Below, one piece after another: positions 9,630 through 18,933 of a DNA stretch of 64,000 bases. The translations under genes and the position numbers were made by a program. The DNA is from Rhizobium rosettiformans W3 (lineage in GTDB: Bacteria > Pseudomonadota > Alphaproteobacteria > Rhizobiales > Rhizobiaceae). Positions within the stretch are counted from its first letter, which is position 1; each line of letters opens with the position of its first letter. The notes beneath the pieces were generated by a model, which made no database searches, was not told the origin of the DNA, and saw nothing but the letters and a program-made list of their open reading frames with translations. The DNA lies in the NCBI RefSeq assembly GCF_004912135.1, contig NZ_STGU01000002.1:496001-560000 (forward strand), given 5' to 3'.

Positions 9630-10988
9630 TTACTTCGCGGCGAGGAAGTCGCCGACTTCGAGCAGAACGAACTCGTTGTCGTCGGCCTTGTCCAGCGCAC
9701 GACCGGCCGAGAAGGGCAGGTTGTTGTCGTTGCCGACGATGATGTGGGTCGGATCGACCACATCGACATTCTCGATGGTCACGAAAGGCATGTCGTAGAA
9801 GCCTTCGCCGCCGCCCTGGCGCTTCTTGTTATCGGGGTCTTCGATCTTCATCAGATCGATATAGCCGATCTTGCGCACGGCCTTGCCGGCATTCTCGTCC
9901 GTCATCTCGATCTTGTAGATGCGCTTGTGCTTGGCCGGAACGGCGAAGCAGTCGGCAGCCGGAGCCTTCGGATCGGCACAGGCCTTTTCAACGACACCCG
10001 CACCATTATCACGCTCGATGACCAGGGCCGTCGTTTCGTCGATCATGTTGAAATCGCCGATCGCCTCGCCGCCTTCCGACAGCGGATAGAGCCAGGTCTT
10101 GCCCGTCCAGGCCTTGGAGGCGGCATCGAGTTCGATGATGCGCAGTGCGGTCAGGCCATCGGCCTTTTCGACAGAGCCGTCTTCGAGATAAAGCGGACCT
10201 TCAAGCAGGCCGTAGAGCTTCGTGCCGTCCTTCGACATGGCGAGGCCCTCATAGCCGCCGGAGCGCTTGAGGTTGAAGACGGGCATCTTGGCGGCCGGAT
10301 TGGCCGGAACGACGAGCGTCGGATTGTCGGGCGACTTCACCTCGGTTTCACCGGCCTTGGTGGCGATGACATCCGTCAGCATGCCCTCGGTCGAGAACTT
10401 CAGCATGTAGGGGCCGAGCTCTTCGCCGACCCAGAAGCCGTCAGCCACCGGCTGGATGGATTCAACGTCGAAATCGGCGCCGGTGAGGTAACGCTTATCA
10501 GAGCCTTCCATGGCGATCGGGAAGGGGGCCTTCTTGTCCGGATCAGAGAGGAAGAGCGTCTTTTCGACATTCACGGTGCCGGCATCCCAGTCGAAGGTCA
10601 GGTGGTGCAGCATCAGCATGGCGTCGGTCGAGTTGATCTTCGAGCCGAAGCCGTTGTCGGAAAGGCTCCAGAAGCTGCCGTCTTCCATGGCCTTGATGCC
10701 GGAGAAGCCCTGCAGCGGCTGACCATCGAAGGGAAGCGAAAGGCCGGTCAGGCGTACGCCGTCCTTGCCGGGCACGCTGCCGAGCGCGTCGGCGCGCTTG
10801 CGATCCGCCGTCGTGAACTTGCCGGAGGTCTTGAGATAGGCGGGTGCATCCGCAGGGGCGGCGATAATGGTGTTGGCCGGCAGGATCGCGTGACTGACGA
10901 GCTTGGACGGGAAGACCTTCTCCTCGGCCGAGGCCTGGGAGACGAAGAGAACGAAGAGGGCGGCGGAAGTCAAAAGGGCTTTGGTCAT
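9630..10988 (-). CDS. secreted esterase-like/phytase-like beta-propeller protein
   Basis: The 452-residue product has a signal peptide (MTKALLTSAALFVLFVSQASAEE) and fits the 'esterase-like activity of phytase' family (PF13449): LPFDGQPLQGFSGIKAMEDG, SLSDNGFGSKINSTDAML, GFWVGEELGPYMLKFS and GGYEGLAMSKDG are the kind of propeller-strand repeats seen there. Predicted to be periplasmic; activity is unproven for most members, and phosphate-ester hydrolysis is only an inference. The ATG at 10986-10988 is preferred because the signal peptide starts there; an upstream in-frame ATG at 11048 would bury it. Confidence 0.8.
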   Translation of the reverse strand: MTKALLTSAALFVLFVSQASAEEKVFPSKLVSHAILPANTIIAAPADAPAYLKTSGKFTTADRKRADALGSVPGKDGVRLTGLSLPFDGQPLQGFSGIKAMEDGSFWSLSDNGFGSKINSTDAMLMLHHLTFDWDAGTVNVEKTLFLSDPDKKAPFPIAMEGSDKRYLTGADFDVESIQPVADGFWVGEELGPYMLKFSTEGMLTDVIATKAGETEVKSPDNPTLVVPANPAAKMPVFNLKRSGGYEGLAMSKDGTKLYGLLEGPLYLEDGSVEKADGLTALRIIELDAASKAWTGKTWLYPLSEGGEAIGDFNMIDETTALVIERDNGAGVVEKACADPKAPAADCFAVPAKHKRIYKIEMTDENAGKAVRKIGYIDLMKIEDPDNKKRQGGGEGFYDMPFVTIENVDVVDPTHIIVGNDNNLPFSAGRALDKADDNEFVLLEVGDFLAAK

Positions 10989-11078
10989 AGCGTCACCTTG
11001 TTGGAAGGGAGGAAACGCCGCAGTCCATAAGCAGGCTTCATGTCGCACCGATTGCGATCAGGTGAAGTTTCGGTGACG

Positions 11079-12782
11079 TCAGCGGTTACCCACAGCCGCC
11101 GCGAGCCATGCCGGCAAGGTGCCGCGATCCTCGCCGGTGACGGCGGCGTCCACACAGGCGGCAAGGCTGCCAAAACGCATGGTGCGCCCGGTGAGGCCGG
11201 GACCGTAATGGGCGTATTTGCCGGAATTGGTCATGATGACCTCTGCCTCGACGGGAATGATCGGCTCGGTCACCATGCACCAGCAGGTGTCGTTGACGAG
11301 CGTGACGCCGAAATCTGCGAGAGCCTCAAGGTCGCCTGCGGCCTCGGCTTTGACCATCTCCGCCCGGCCGCAAGTGACGACGAGCGGCACGCTCGCATGC
11401 CGTCTCTTGCCGCGACAGAGATCGGCTAGTGCTGCCAGTTCCGTCGCGGAAAAATGCGGATTGCCGAGTGAAACAAGCTGTACCGGACCGGCACCTGCGC
11501 CGTTCAGCTCGCGCCAGGCTCGCTGAAGGTCGTCATGAGTGAGTGAAATTGTCGACAGATCCAGTGCGGCGAATGCACCCGGGCTCTGCGCTTCCGGCGT
11601 GACGTCAGCGATATGAAACATCGGTGCCGCCGAGGTGGTGGCAAACGCTGCCCCGAACGCCTTGAGAGCGTCCGTGTCCGGTAGATGTTGGGACACCCCC
11701 TCGACGAGCGGAATGGCATCCGGCGAGACGGTCCCGATCAGATAACCGAGAAGTGGCCAGAGACTGTCATCCACGTCCTCAAGCGGCGGCACGGTGACGC
11801 GGATCTGGGGCAAGCGCTCTTCCGGCAGATGGCAGCCTGCCTTGGGTGCCCGGCCGGTCAGCGCGATCGCGATGTCGAGATAGTCAGGATATTTCATCGT
11901 GCGCGCGCCAAGCACGCTGTTGGCATAGACGACGGCATTCGATTCCGCCCAGACGATCTGCTCGTCGCGCGCGGGCCGGTCATCGAGCAGATAGGGCGCG
12001 CAGGTGAAGGTAGGTTGGGCGCCCATCGCCACATAGGCATCGGCCACAGCGGCCGCCGAACGCCCAAGCGCTTCCGCAACACCCTGCACCTGCCAGCGGC
12101 GATGATCGACCGAAATCGCGTTCAGCGTCGTCGGTACAACGACGCGGCCGCCCAGATCGCGCAGCTTCTCGGCAAAGGCGAGGCCACCGGGACCGGTGTA
12201 GATGCAGCCGTCTATATGGGCGCGGGTGATGTCGATGAGTTCTCTCGCGCCCTCAAGCGCCGCCATCCGGAGCACGATCCGCATGGCGACCGCTGCCGCT
12301 TCGCCCCGCTCGCCTGCGAGAATGGCCTGGTCCCGATCCGTGAGCGCGATCTCCGCACCCATGCCAGCAACGCCGTCGCTGATCCGGATATGCCTCGCTG
12401 TCTTCAATGCAGCAAATTGCTCTTTGCCGACCGCAATCACCGGAATGGACTGCCCGAATACTTCCTCCGCGACGATGACGCCGAGCGTGATGATCGCCTC
12501 GGGATGTTCGAGCACGATCGCCGCGGGACCTTGTCCGTTAAGGATCAGTTCGAGGATCACGCCGCTGCCGGTGCAGGAGCCGCGGCTGGTGGGCAGGGCG
12601 AGCACGCGGCCGGTCAACCGCTCGCCGCTCAACGGGTGATGCCGGTCGATGATCTCGCCGGTCACGGCGTCCGCACCGCCCCAGAAGCTGAGCGCGGTAT
12701 CGGTGAACAGCACCTCGCCCTCGGCGGAGCCTGAGACGAGCACGCGGCCCGTGATGTCGACGGTGTCAGTGAGGCTGCTCAT
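11079..12782 (-). CDS. acnX: aconitase X, fused small and large domains (probable cis-3-hydroxy-L-proline dehydratase)
   Basis: The 567-residue protein joins an N-terminal swivelling domain (residues 1-130; SRGSCTGSG at 66-74 with the probable catalytic S69) to a large DUF521/aconitase-X domain from about 165 to the end. Cysteine-bearing stretches TFTCAPYLL, AGCHLPEER and NDTCWCMVTEP fit the iron-sulfur/metal ligands of this family. Bacterial type-I AcnX enzymes dehydrate cis-3-hydroxy-L-proline; the archaeal relative acts on mevalonate 5-phosphate. None of the usual hydroxyproline partners (ketimine reductase, racemase, transporter) is adjacent. Its ATG overlaps the TAA of the DUF2891 gene by one base, so it is the last gene of that operon. 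Confidence 0.82.
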   Translation of the reverse strand: MSSLTDTVDITGRVLVSGSAEGEVLFTDTALSFWGGADAVTGEIIDRHHPLSGERLTGRVLALPTSRGSCTGSGVILELILNGQGPAAIVLEHPEAIITLGVIVAEEVFGQSIPVIAVGKEQFAALKTARHIRISDGVAGMGAEIALTDRDQAILAGERGEAAAVAMRIVLRMAALEGARELIDITRAHIDGCIYTGPGGLAFAEKLRDLGGRVVVPTTLNAISVDHRRWQVQGVAEALGRSAAAVADAYVAMGAQPTFTCAPYLLDDRPARDEQIVWAESNAVVYANSVLGARTMKYPDYLDIAIALTGRAPKAGCHLPEERLPQIRVTVPPLEDVDDSLWPLLGYLIGTVSPDAIPLVEGVSQHLPDTDALKAFGAAFATTSAAPMFHIADVTPEAQSPGAFAALDLSTISLTHDDLQRAWRELNGAGAGPVQLVSLGNPHFSATELAALADLCRGKRRHASVPLVVTCGRAEMVKAEAAGDLEALADFGVTLVNDTCWCMVTEPIIPVEAEVIMTNSGKYAHYGPGLTGRTMRFGSLAACVDAAVTGEDRGTLPAWLAAAVGNR

Positions 12783-13792
12783 TATTCCGTTTCCGTCAGT
12801 GCCAGAACCGCAAAACTCGCCAGCCAGTGTTCGCCCATATAGTCGCCCGCCACATGCGCGATCCCGGCTTTAAGATGCCCATGCGCGGCCTTGATCATCA
12901 CAGGTCGGCGTGGGTCCGTGTCGGGCAGGGTGCTGGCGAGCGAAGACCAGCACCAGGCGCGGCTAAGGCTCAGGCCATCGAGATGGGCGATCTTGCCGTC
13001 CGAGCGATCGGAAACGGAGGCGGGCGCAAACAGCGTGCGCGGCTCACCGGTTGCGATGTCTGGCAGGAAGGCATCGAACCAGCGGGCGAACTCGGTGGCG
13101 GGCAGGAGTCGGCGCATGCATTCCGCCTCGATCAGAGCCGGCGACAGGAAGTCGTCCCCCGAGGGCTCGCCCCAGGCGGGGCAGGCGGTGTCGGAGCCGT
13201 ACCAGCGCAGAGCCGTCGCGCGCAGCAGTTCGAAGAAGGTGCCGTCTCCGACGGTCTCGGTATAGTCGGCGGCGAGCCTCAGCGCGAAGGCGGTGTTGTA
13301 GTGCGTGCCCACCCGCACCGGATAGGTGGCCAGCGGCAGGAAGTCGCGGAAGCGTTGGACGATCCGCTCCGTCAGCGGAGACAGCGCAGCGCCCCAGGCT
13401 GGAACCTCGTGGCCGTGCAATTCGGCGGCAAGCTTCAGCAACCAGCCCCAGCCATAAGGGCGCTCGTAACCGCGCGCCATCGGCCGGTCGAAATAGGCAC
13501 ATTCGCCAGCGATCCTGTCGGGCACCAGCATCGTGGCGAAGAGATCTCGGATCGCCTGCGCCTCGGGCATCTCGGGGTGGAGCCGCAGCAGCCGCGCCAG
13601 CATCCAGTAGCCGTGTACGCAGGAATGCCAGTCGTAACTGCCGAAGAACACTGGATGAAGCTCGGATGGCGTCTTCGCGTCTTCAGGCCCTTCGAGCCCA
13701 TGGAGGATGTGATTGGGATATTCGCGGGTGACATGCCCGAGCGCGATCGTAGCAAGGCGGGAGGCAAGCTCGGATGTCAGCCGCGAAGTCAT
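12782..13792 (-). CDS. DUF2891 family protein
   Basis: The 336-residue soluble protein is rich in Trp, His and Tyr and has the family signatures ELHPVFFGSYDWHSCVHGYW (about residues 44-63), RPYGWGWLLKLAAEL, GTHYNTAFALRLAADY and a late GEHWLASFAVLAL. The overall pattern suggests an alpha/alpha-toroid like that of glycoside hydrolases or lyases, but no function is established. An AGGAG precedes the ATG. It overlaps the Rsm22-like gene by four bases (ATGA) and acnX by one base, so all three are translationally coupled. Confidence 0.8.
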   Translation of the reverse strand: MTSRLTSELASRLATIALGHVTREYPNHILHGLEGPEDAKTPSELHPVFFGSYDWHSCVHGYWMLARLLRLHPEMPEAQAIRDLFATMLVPDRIAGECAYFDRPMARGYERPYGWGWLLKLAAELHGHEVPAWGAALSPLTERIVQRFRDFLPLATYPVRVGTHYNTAFALRLAADYTETVGDGTFFELLRATALRWYGSDTACPAWGEPSGDDFLSPALIEAECMRRLLPATEFARWFDAFLPDIATGEPRTLFAPASVSDRSDGKIAHLDGLSLSRAWCWSSLASTLPDTDPRRPVMIKAAHGHLKAGIAHVAGDYMGEHWLASFAVLALTETE

Positions 13793-14766
13793 CCCTTATC
13801 TCCTAAGTCCAGCCGGTCGCCCCAGTCAGCCCGGCGGATCTCCTTGAAGGCCTCGCCGTCGCGTTTGCTGAGCGTCAGTTCGGCAGCCGTGCCATCGGTG
13901 CGACAGAGCTTCACCCGCCCGACACCGCCATTGACGCGCGGCGGAGCCAGCACCCGGTCGCCGCTGATCGTGACAGGCTCGCGCGAAGCGGCGATGAAGA
14001 TGTATTTCTCGTCTTCCCACGGCACTTCCGCCCCCTTGGCCATCCGGTGCACGCGTGAGCGCGCCACGCGCCTCGAGAAGTGGCACCAGTCCGGTGCCAC
14101 GATCGGACAGTCTTCCGCATGCATGCAGGGAGCGACAAGATGGGCGCCGAGGGATCGGAGCTTATCTCTAACTGTGAGAATGCGCTGCCAGCCGGCCGGT
14201 GTGCCGGGCTCGATGATGACGAGCATGCCCTTGGTCAGATCCCAAAGCTTTTCCGTGACGGCTGCGATGGTCGTCGGCGGCAATTCGTCCAGGACATAAG
14301 CGAGCGTTACGAGGTCAGCCGCAGCGAGCGCCGGGATCTTCCCCGTCACGTCACCCGCCTGCCAGTGGTTCTTCACGCTGCCGGAGGCGGCGAGTTTTTC
14401 GCCGACGCTGCGGATTGCGCCACTCGCTTCCACCATCTCGGCCGATGCCAGGCTGCCCCAGGTATCGGCGGCCGCCCAGAGTGCAGTGCCGGGACCGCAG
14501 CCGAGATCGATCAGCGTCTGAGGCTGGAAATTCGGTGCCGCATCCTCGACCATGGCGAGCGCTGCGCGGACCGCCGCAAAGGTGGCGGGCAGGCGTGTCG
14601 CGAGATAGGCCTTGGCGGCCAGCGCATCATCGATATGAAACCGCCCGTCACGCACCTCGCGACGATAGCGATCGGACAGGATCGCGCTCGCCCTGGCGAG
14701 CTTTTCGAGCGGCTCGCCCTGAAGCATCTGGTCGACGGCGGAGCGAAGAGGAGCGGGGAGTTCCAT
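13789..14766 (-). CDS. Rsm22-like (METTL17-type) ribosome-associated methyltransferase
   Basis: The 325-residue protein has a class-I SAM-binding loop LIDLGCGPGTALWAA, an acidic second strand and LAYVLDELPP. A cysteine motif follows: CMHAEDCPIVAPDWCHF, which with a nearby Cys/His matches the probable iron-sulfur-binding pattern of mitochondrial Rsm22/METTL17. Mitochondrial members help assemble the small ribosomal subunit; the bacterial role is inferred. The ATG at 14764-14766 is chosen because GAGGGAAAG lies directly before it and it falls just past the stop of the GNAT gene; a start at 14796 would overlap that gene. Confidence 0.82.
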   Translation of the reverse strand: MELPAPLRSAVDQMLQGEPLEKLARASAILSDRYRREVRDGRFHIDDALAAKAYLATRLPATFAAVRAALAMVEDAAPNFQPQTLIDLGCGPGTALWAAADTWGSLASAEMVEASGAIRSVGEKLAASGSVKNHWQAGDVTGKIPALAAADLVTLAYVLDELPPTTIAAVTEKLWDLTKGMLVIIEPGTPAGWQRILTVRDKLRSLGAHLVAPCMHAEDCPIVAPDWCHFSRRVARSRVHRMAKGAEVPWEDEKYIFIAASREPVTISGDRVLAPPRVNGGVGRVKLCRTDGTAAELTLSKRDGEAFKEIRRADWGDRLDLGDKG

Positions 14767-14774
14767 TCTTTCCC

Positions 14775-15272
14775 TCAGCCGCGCCGTGCCGCCCATTCGG
14801 GGCGGAGGATGGACATCAGAAAGAAATCCGACCGGCTGCCATCCGGCATCAGCGCTGCCTCGCGCAGCACGCCCTCCTGAATGAAGCCGACCTTGCGATA
14901 GACGGTTTGCGCTCTCAAATTGCCGCTAACCACGTCGAGCCAGAGGCGATGGGCGTTGGTTTCGAGAAAGGCGAAATCGACGGCACCGGTGAGCAGCGGC
15001 GTGCCCATGCCCTTTTCCGGGCTGGCGACCGCGATGCGCTTGACGCAGGCATTGCCGTCGCGCCGGTTGAGATCCATCAGAATGACGAAGCCGAGCGGGG
15101 TGCCTTCGGAATCTTCACCGATCAGATAGGCGAAAGCCGGATTGGCCAGCTGCGCCAGATGTTCCTCGACGCCATAGCGGCCGATGAACTGGTCATAGCC
15201 CGGCTTGCGCTCGGTCTCCATGATGAAGGGGATATCGGCCTCCGTCGCACGGCGCAGGACAAGCGCCGGCAC
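14775..15272 (-). CDS. GNAT family N-acetyltransferase
   Basis: The 165-residue protein has the GNAT fold: LRRATEADIPFIMETE at the start, GFVILMDLNRR in the central strands, VKRIAVASPEKGMGTPLL as the acetyl-CoA loop, and NLRAQTVYRKVGFIQEGVLRE as the conserved C-terminal motif. It looks like the RimJ/RimL branch that acetylates protein N-termini or small amines; the substrate is unknown. It begins with GTG three bases after the rnd stop, with GGAG nine bases upstream, so it is coupled to rnd and to the Rsm22-like gene. Confidence 0.82.
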   Translation of the reverse strand: MPALVLRRATEADIPFIMETERKPGYDQFIGRYGVEEHLAQLANPAFAYLIGEDSEGTPLGFVILMDLNRRDGNACVKRIAVASPEKGMGTPLLTGAVDFAFLETNAHRLWLDVVSGNLRAQTVYRKVGFIQEGVLREAALMPDGSRSDFFLMSILRPEWAARRG

Positions 15273-15275
15273 GGA

Positions 15276-16421
15276 TCAGAACTCCACCGCTTCGACGCGC
15301 TTGTCGACGAAGCGCAGGCCGACGCCGCCGGAGATGAGCTTCAGCGCCAGATCGCCGAACAGCTCCTTGCGCCAACCCTGCAGCGCCGCCACTTCGGCCT
15401 TCTCGCCTTCGGCCGCGATCTTCTCCAGATCGTCACTGTTGGCGATCACCTTGGAGGCAACGCCGTGCTTCTCAGAGGTGAGCCGCAGCAGCACCTTCAG
15501 GAGCTCGACTGCGGACTGCGTACCCTCGGGCGCATGGGTGTGGCGCTGCAGATGCGGCATTTCCGACTTCGGCAGCGCGAGCGCGGCGTTCACCTGTTCG
15601 AGGATCGCCGCACCGGAGCTCGACCGTTCCCAGCCCTTGGGGATGGTGCGCAGACGACCAAGCGCTTCGGTGTCCTTCGGCTGCTGCTGGGCAATCTCGT
15701 AAATGGCGTCGTCTTTCAGCACACGCGAACGCGGCACGTTGCGCGAGCGTGCCTCGCGCTCCCGCCAGGCGGCGACATATTGCATGACGGCAAGTTCCGT
15801 CGGCTTGCGCAGCCGCATCTTCAGCCGCTGCCAGGCCTGTTCCGGCGGCAGGTCATAGGTTTCGCGGGATTCTAGGATGGCCATCTCTTCGGTCAGCCAT
15901 TCCGCCCGGCCTTCGGCCTCCAGCTGGCCTTTCAGCTTGAGATAAACGTCGCGGAGATGGGTGACATCGGCCAGCGCATAATCGAGCTGCTTCTCCGACA
16001 GGGGACGGCGGCTCCAGTCGGTGAAGCGCGAGGTCTTGTCGATATGGACGTTCTTCACCTTCTGCACGAGCTGGTCATAGGAGACCGAGTCGCCGAAGCC
16101 GCAGACCATGGCCGCGACCTGCGTATCGAAGATCGGATGCGGGATCAGATCGCCGAGGTGGAAGATGATTTCGATGTCCTGGCGGGCCGCATGGAACACC
16201 TTGGTGACGGCCGGATTGGCCATCAGCTCGAAGAAGGGCTTCAGGTCCAGGCCCTTGGCCATGGGATCGACGATATACTCATGCTCCGGGCTCGCCATCT
16301 GGATGAGGCAGAGTTCCGGCCAGAAGGTCGTTTCGCGGAGAAATTCCGTGTCGATCGTGATGAAATCGGATTGGGCGAGGAGGCGGCAAGCCTCCTCAAG
16401 CGCGGCAGTGGTATCGATCAT
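15276..16421 (-). CDS. rnd: ribonuclease D
   Basis: The 381-residue 3'-5' exoribonuclease trims tRNA and other structured RNAs. The DEDDy exonuclease core is complete: FITIDTEFLRE (D24, E26), FHAARQDIEI and the Tyr/Asp pair in DYALADVTHL. Two HRDC-type helical domains follow (about residues 205-290 and 300-381). It heads a leftward run rnd, GNAT, Rsm22-like, DUF2891, acnX with gaps of at most eight bases or overlaps. Length is typical. Confidence 0.95.
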   Translation of the reverse strand: MIDTTAALEEACRLLAQSDFITIDTEFLRETTFWPELCLIQMASPEHEYIVDPMAKGLDLKPFFELMANPAVTKVFHAARQDIEIIFHLGDLIPHPIFDTQVAAMVCGFGDSVSYDQLVQKVKNVHIDKTSRFTDWSRRPLSEKQLDYALADVTHLRDVYLKLKGQLEAEGRAEWLTEEMAILESRETYDLPPEQAWQRLKMRLRKPTELAVMQYVAAWREREARSRNVPRSRVLKDDAIYEIAQQQPKDTEALGRLRTIPKGWERSSSGAAILEQVNAALALPKSEMPHLQRHTHAPEGTQSAVELLKVLLRLTSEKHGVASKVIANSDDLEKIAAEGEKAEVAALQGWRKELFGDLALKLISGGVGLRFVDKRVEAVEF

Positions 16422-16536
16422 TTCGGCTCGGTCATGGAAACTACAGGATCAACCTTAGTTTCCCTTCTGGCCTTCCTTGTCAATATGAACGGCCCGGAAA
16501 GCCGGCAAGAGCGGGCTCCGTAGGCCCGATCTCCCC

Positions 16537-17424
16537 TTATTCGTCTGTCGGCGCGCCCTTGAGCACGGCGATATTCTGTTTGTGGACCGCCTCGTAGGGC
16601 GCGAAATAGGTTAGCGTTCCCGCGGCGAGCTCGGGCGCAATGAAGCTTTGGAGACTTTCCTCCGCAAGAGCCGGATCGTCGAGACGGGCAAGCAGTCGGT
16701 CGAGATAGTCGCGTGTCGCCGTCACCAGCGACGGTGGATAGCCGCCTGATGCGATGACCTGCTCGTCGCCGTGATTGGGCAGGATGCGGGCAAACTCGAG
16801 CCCCGCCAGCCGATCAAGCTCGGCGATGTGCCGTGCGGTGCGTTCAGGTTCGGAGATATAGGTGGCGGTGTCTTCCAGCGTGTCACCGGCGAGCAGAACG
16901 CCAAGATGGGGCAGCAGCAGAACGGTGCCATCGGCACTGTGGATGTCGAACTGCATCAGCTTCACCGTGATGGCGCCCACCTCCAGCACCGTCTCGCCCT
17001 CGAAGGTCTCGGTCGGCATGACGACCGGGTTGATCGGCGGATCCTTTTCGGCAAGCACCTTGCGCTTCTCGATCAGCGTGTTGCGCGTCAACTTGTTCGA
17101 CAGGATGGGGCAGTCGATGAAGCCGGCATTGCCGGCGATATGATCGGTGTGCCAGTGGCTGAGCACGACCCGGATGCGGGTGACGCCGAGGCCGGCAAGA
17201 TGGCTGCGGATCGCCCGGGCATGGTCGAAGGAGATATGCGTGTCGTAAACCAGCGCCTCCGGGCCGGAGACGATCGCATAGCTCGCAACACCGAGACTGT
17301 AGGCGCCATCGTCGAGCCAGTTCGGCCTAGCCGAGTGCAAGCGCTTTCCTTCGATCCGCCCGTCATAATAGGCAAAGACCCCTGGATAGGGCTCGTGGAT
17401 GCGCATTGTCCCGGCAAGGCTCAT
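16537..17424 (-). CDS. metallo-beta-lactamase-fold hydrolase
   Basis: The 295-residue protein carries the zinc motif HWHTDH at H90, H92, D94 and H95, a third ligand region GDTLEDTATY and the downstream PNHGDE. Members hydrolyse thioesters, lactones, phosphodiesters or oxidise sulfur species; nothing here fixes the substrate. There is no signal peptide. It starts one base after the stop of the multicopper oxidase gene and is probably translated from the same message, even though that gene is frameshifted. Confidence 0.8.
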   Translation of the reverse strand: MSLAGTMRIHEPYPGVFAYYDGRIEGKRLHSARPNWLDDGAYSLGVASYAIVSGPEALVYDTHISFDHARAIRSHLAGLGVTRIRVVLSHWHTDHIAGNAGFIDCPILSNKLTRNTLIEKRKVLAEKDPPINPVVMPTETFEGETVLEVGAITVKLMQFDIHSADGTVLLLPHLGVLLAGDTLEDTATYISEPERTARHIAELDRLAGLEFARILPNHGDEQVIASGGYPPSLVTATRDYLDRLLARLDDPALAEESLQSFIAPELAAGTLTYFAPYEAVHKQNIAVLKGAPTDE

Positions 17425-17425
17425 G

Positions 17426-18833
17426 TCATGTCACTCGGAAATAGCCGGTCATCCCGGTCTTCTGGTGTTCTATGATGTGGCAATGGAAGACCCAGTCGCC
17501 CGGGTTGTCGGCCACCAGCGCAAGCTGGACCTTTTCATCCGGCAGCACAAGGTAGGTATCCGAGACGAGCGGTTGGACCTCTCGCTTGTTCGAAGAGATG
17601 GCCTTGAAGTTCATGCCATGCAGATGGATCGGATGCGCATGCGGCGTGACATTTTCCACGTTGAGCAGATAGGTCCGGCCGAGCTTCAAGTCCGCAATCG
17701 GCGCCGTCGGATCAGGCGTCGCCGGGATAGGGCACCTTGTTGATCGCCCAGAAGGAATAGCCAAGCGACCCGCAGATCGAATCGCGCGCTGCACTTTCGG
17801 CCGTGGCGCTGAGCAGCAGCGGGATTTCGGTTGCGTTGGATAGATCCGCGTCAACGCCGGCGTTTTCGGCGAGCGGGCCGAGATCACCGAGATTGCGTTG
17901 GAGCGATGACCCCACCGCCCTGAGCCGCGCCACCACCTTCGCCGTCGAGGGCCTCACATCCTCCAGCACCATCTCCGCACCTTCGCTGTCGGCGACGCGG
18001 ACGGCAAGATCCAGTCGCTGCCCCGGCGAGATGACGGCCATGTCGAGCACCATGCGCTCCGGCACCGGATGCCCGTCGATCGCGATGATCTGCGCCTCGG
18101 CGCCTGCGAGCTTGAGATTATAGATCCGCGTCACGTCGGCCGCGAGAATACGGACACGCACGAGGCCACCGGCCGGAACGTCATAGCGCGGCTCCGTCTG
18201 CCAGTTAGCGGTGCGCAGCGTTCCGAAGGTGCCGGTCTTTGCCGCATCGCGTGGCTTGAACTGCTCGATGAACTGGCTGTCGCCGCCAAGCCGGAAATCC
18301 CTCAGATTCAGCACGACCTCGCCATCGAACACCGGATCACGGTCGTCTTCCACCACCAGCACGCCGGCAAGCCCGCGCCCCATCTGGGTCAGCGTGTTGC
18401 AATGCGGGTGGTACCAGAAGGTCCCGGCATCCGGCGGCGAGAAGGCATAATCGAAGCGGTCGCCGGTACAGACGTAAGGCTGGGTGACGAAGGGCACGCC
18501 GTCCTGATCGTTCGGCAGGCGGATGCCATGCCAGTGGATCGTCGTCGGCTCGTCCAGCCGGTTGGTGAGGCGCGCCTTGAAAGCCTCTCCGCGTCTGGCG
18601 CGCAGGATCGGCGGGGAGGGATCGCCAGACGTCTGGCCGTTGAGCGCATAGCGCATCACGCCGCGCGTTGCCTGTTTTCCATCAAGCACCACGTCGCCGG
18701 TGAGCGCCTCGATTTCCAGCGGGTCAGAGGCTGCAAGCGCCTGGCTGATCCGCGGCATCACGGCAAGACCCGCGCCATAGGCGCCGAGCACGGCGGCGGA
18801 TTTGAGGAGGGTGCGTCTGGAGATTTGGGGCAC
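17426..18833 (-). pseudogene. multicopper oxidase interrupted by a frameshift
   Basis: Two frames together encode one complete multicopper oxidase of about 470 residues. The first (from 18833) has a Tat-type leader SRRTLLKSAAVLGAYGAG, HWHG at residues 100-103 and HPH at 142-144, and ends at a TGA at 17712-17714 after WAINKVPYPGDA. The second resumes at once with DPTAPIADLKLGRTYLL and carries HPIHLHG and HCHIIEH plus the axial Met (GMTGYF). All copper ligands survive, and a single +1 step restores the whole protein. It may be a recent mutation, an assembly error, or recoding at GCC-TGA. Intact relatives are periplasmic copper, manganese or phenol oxidases. Confidence 0.85.
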
Positions 18834-18933
18834 GGTCGAAACTCTCGCTGATCCGCCCGTTTTTTAAAGTTGAGATGGCCGATCAGCAATAGCATCATCG
18901 GGCCATGCTGTCGCAGGCCTGACGATGATCATC

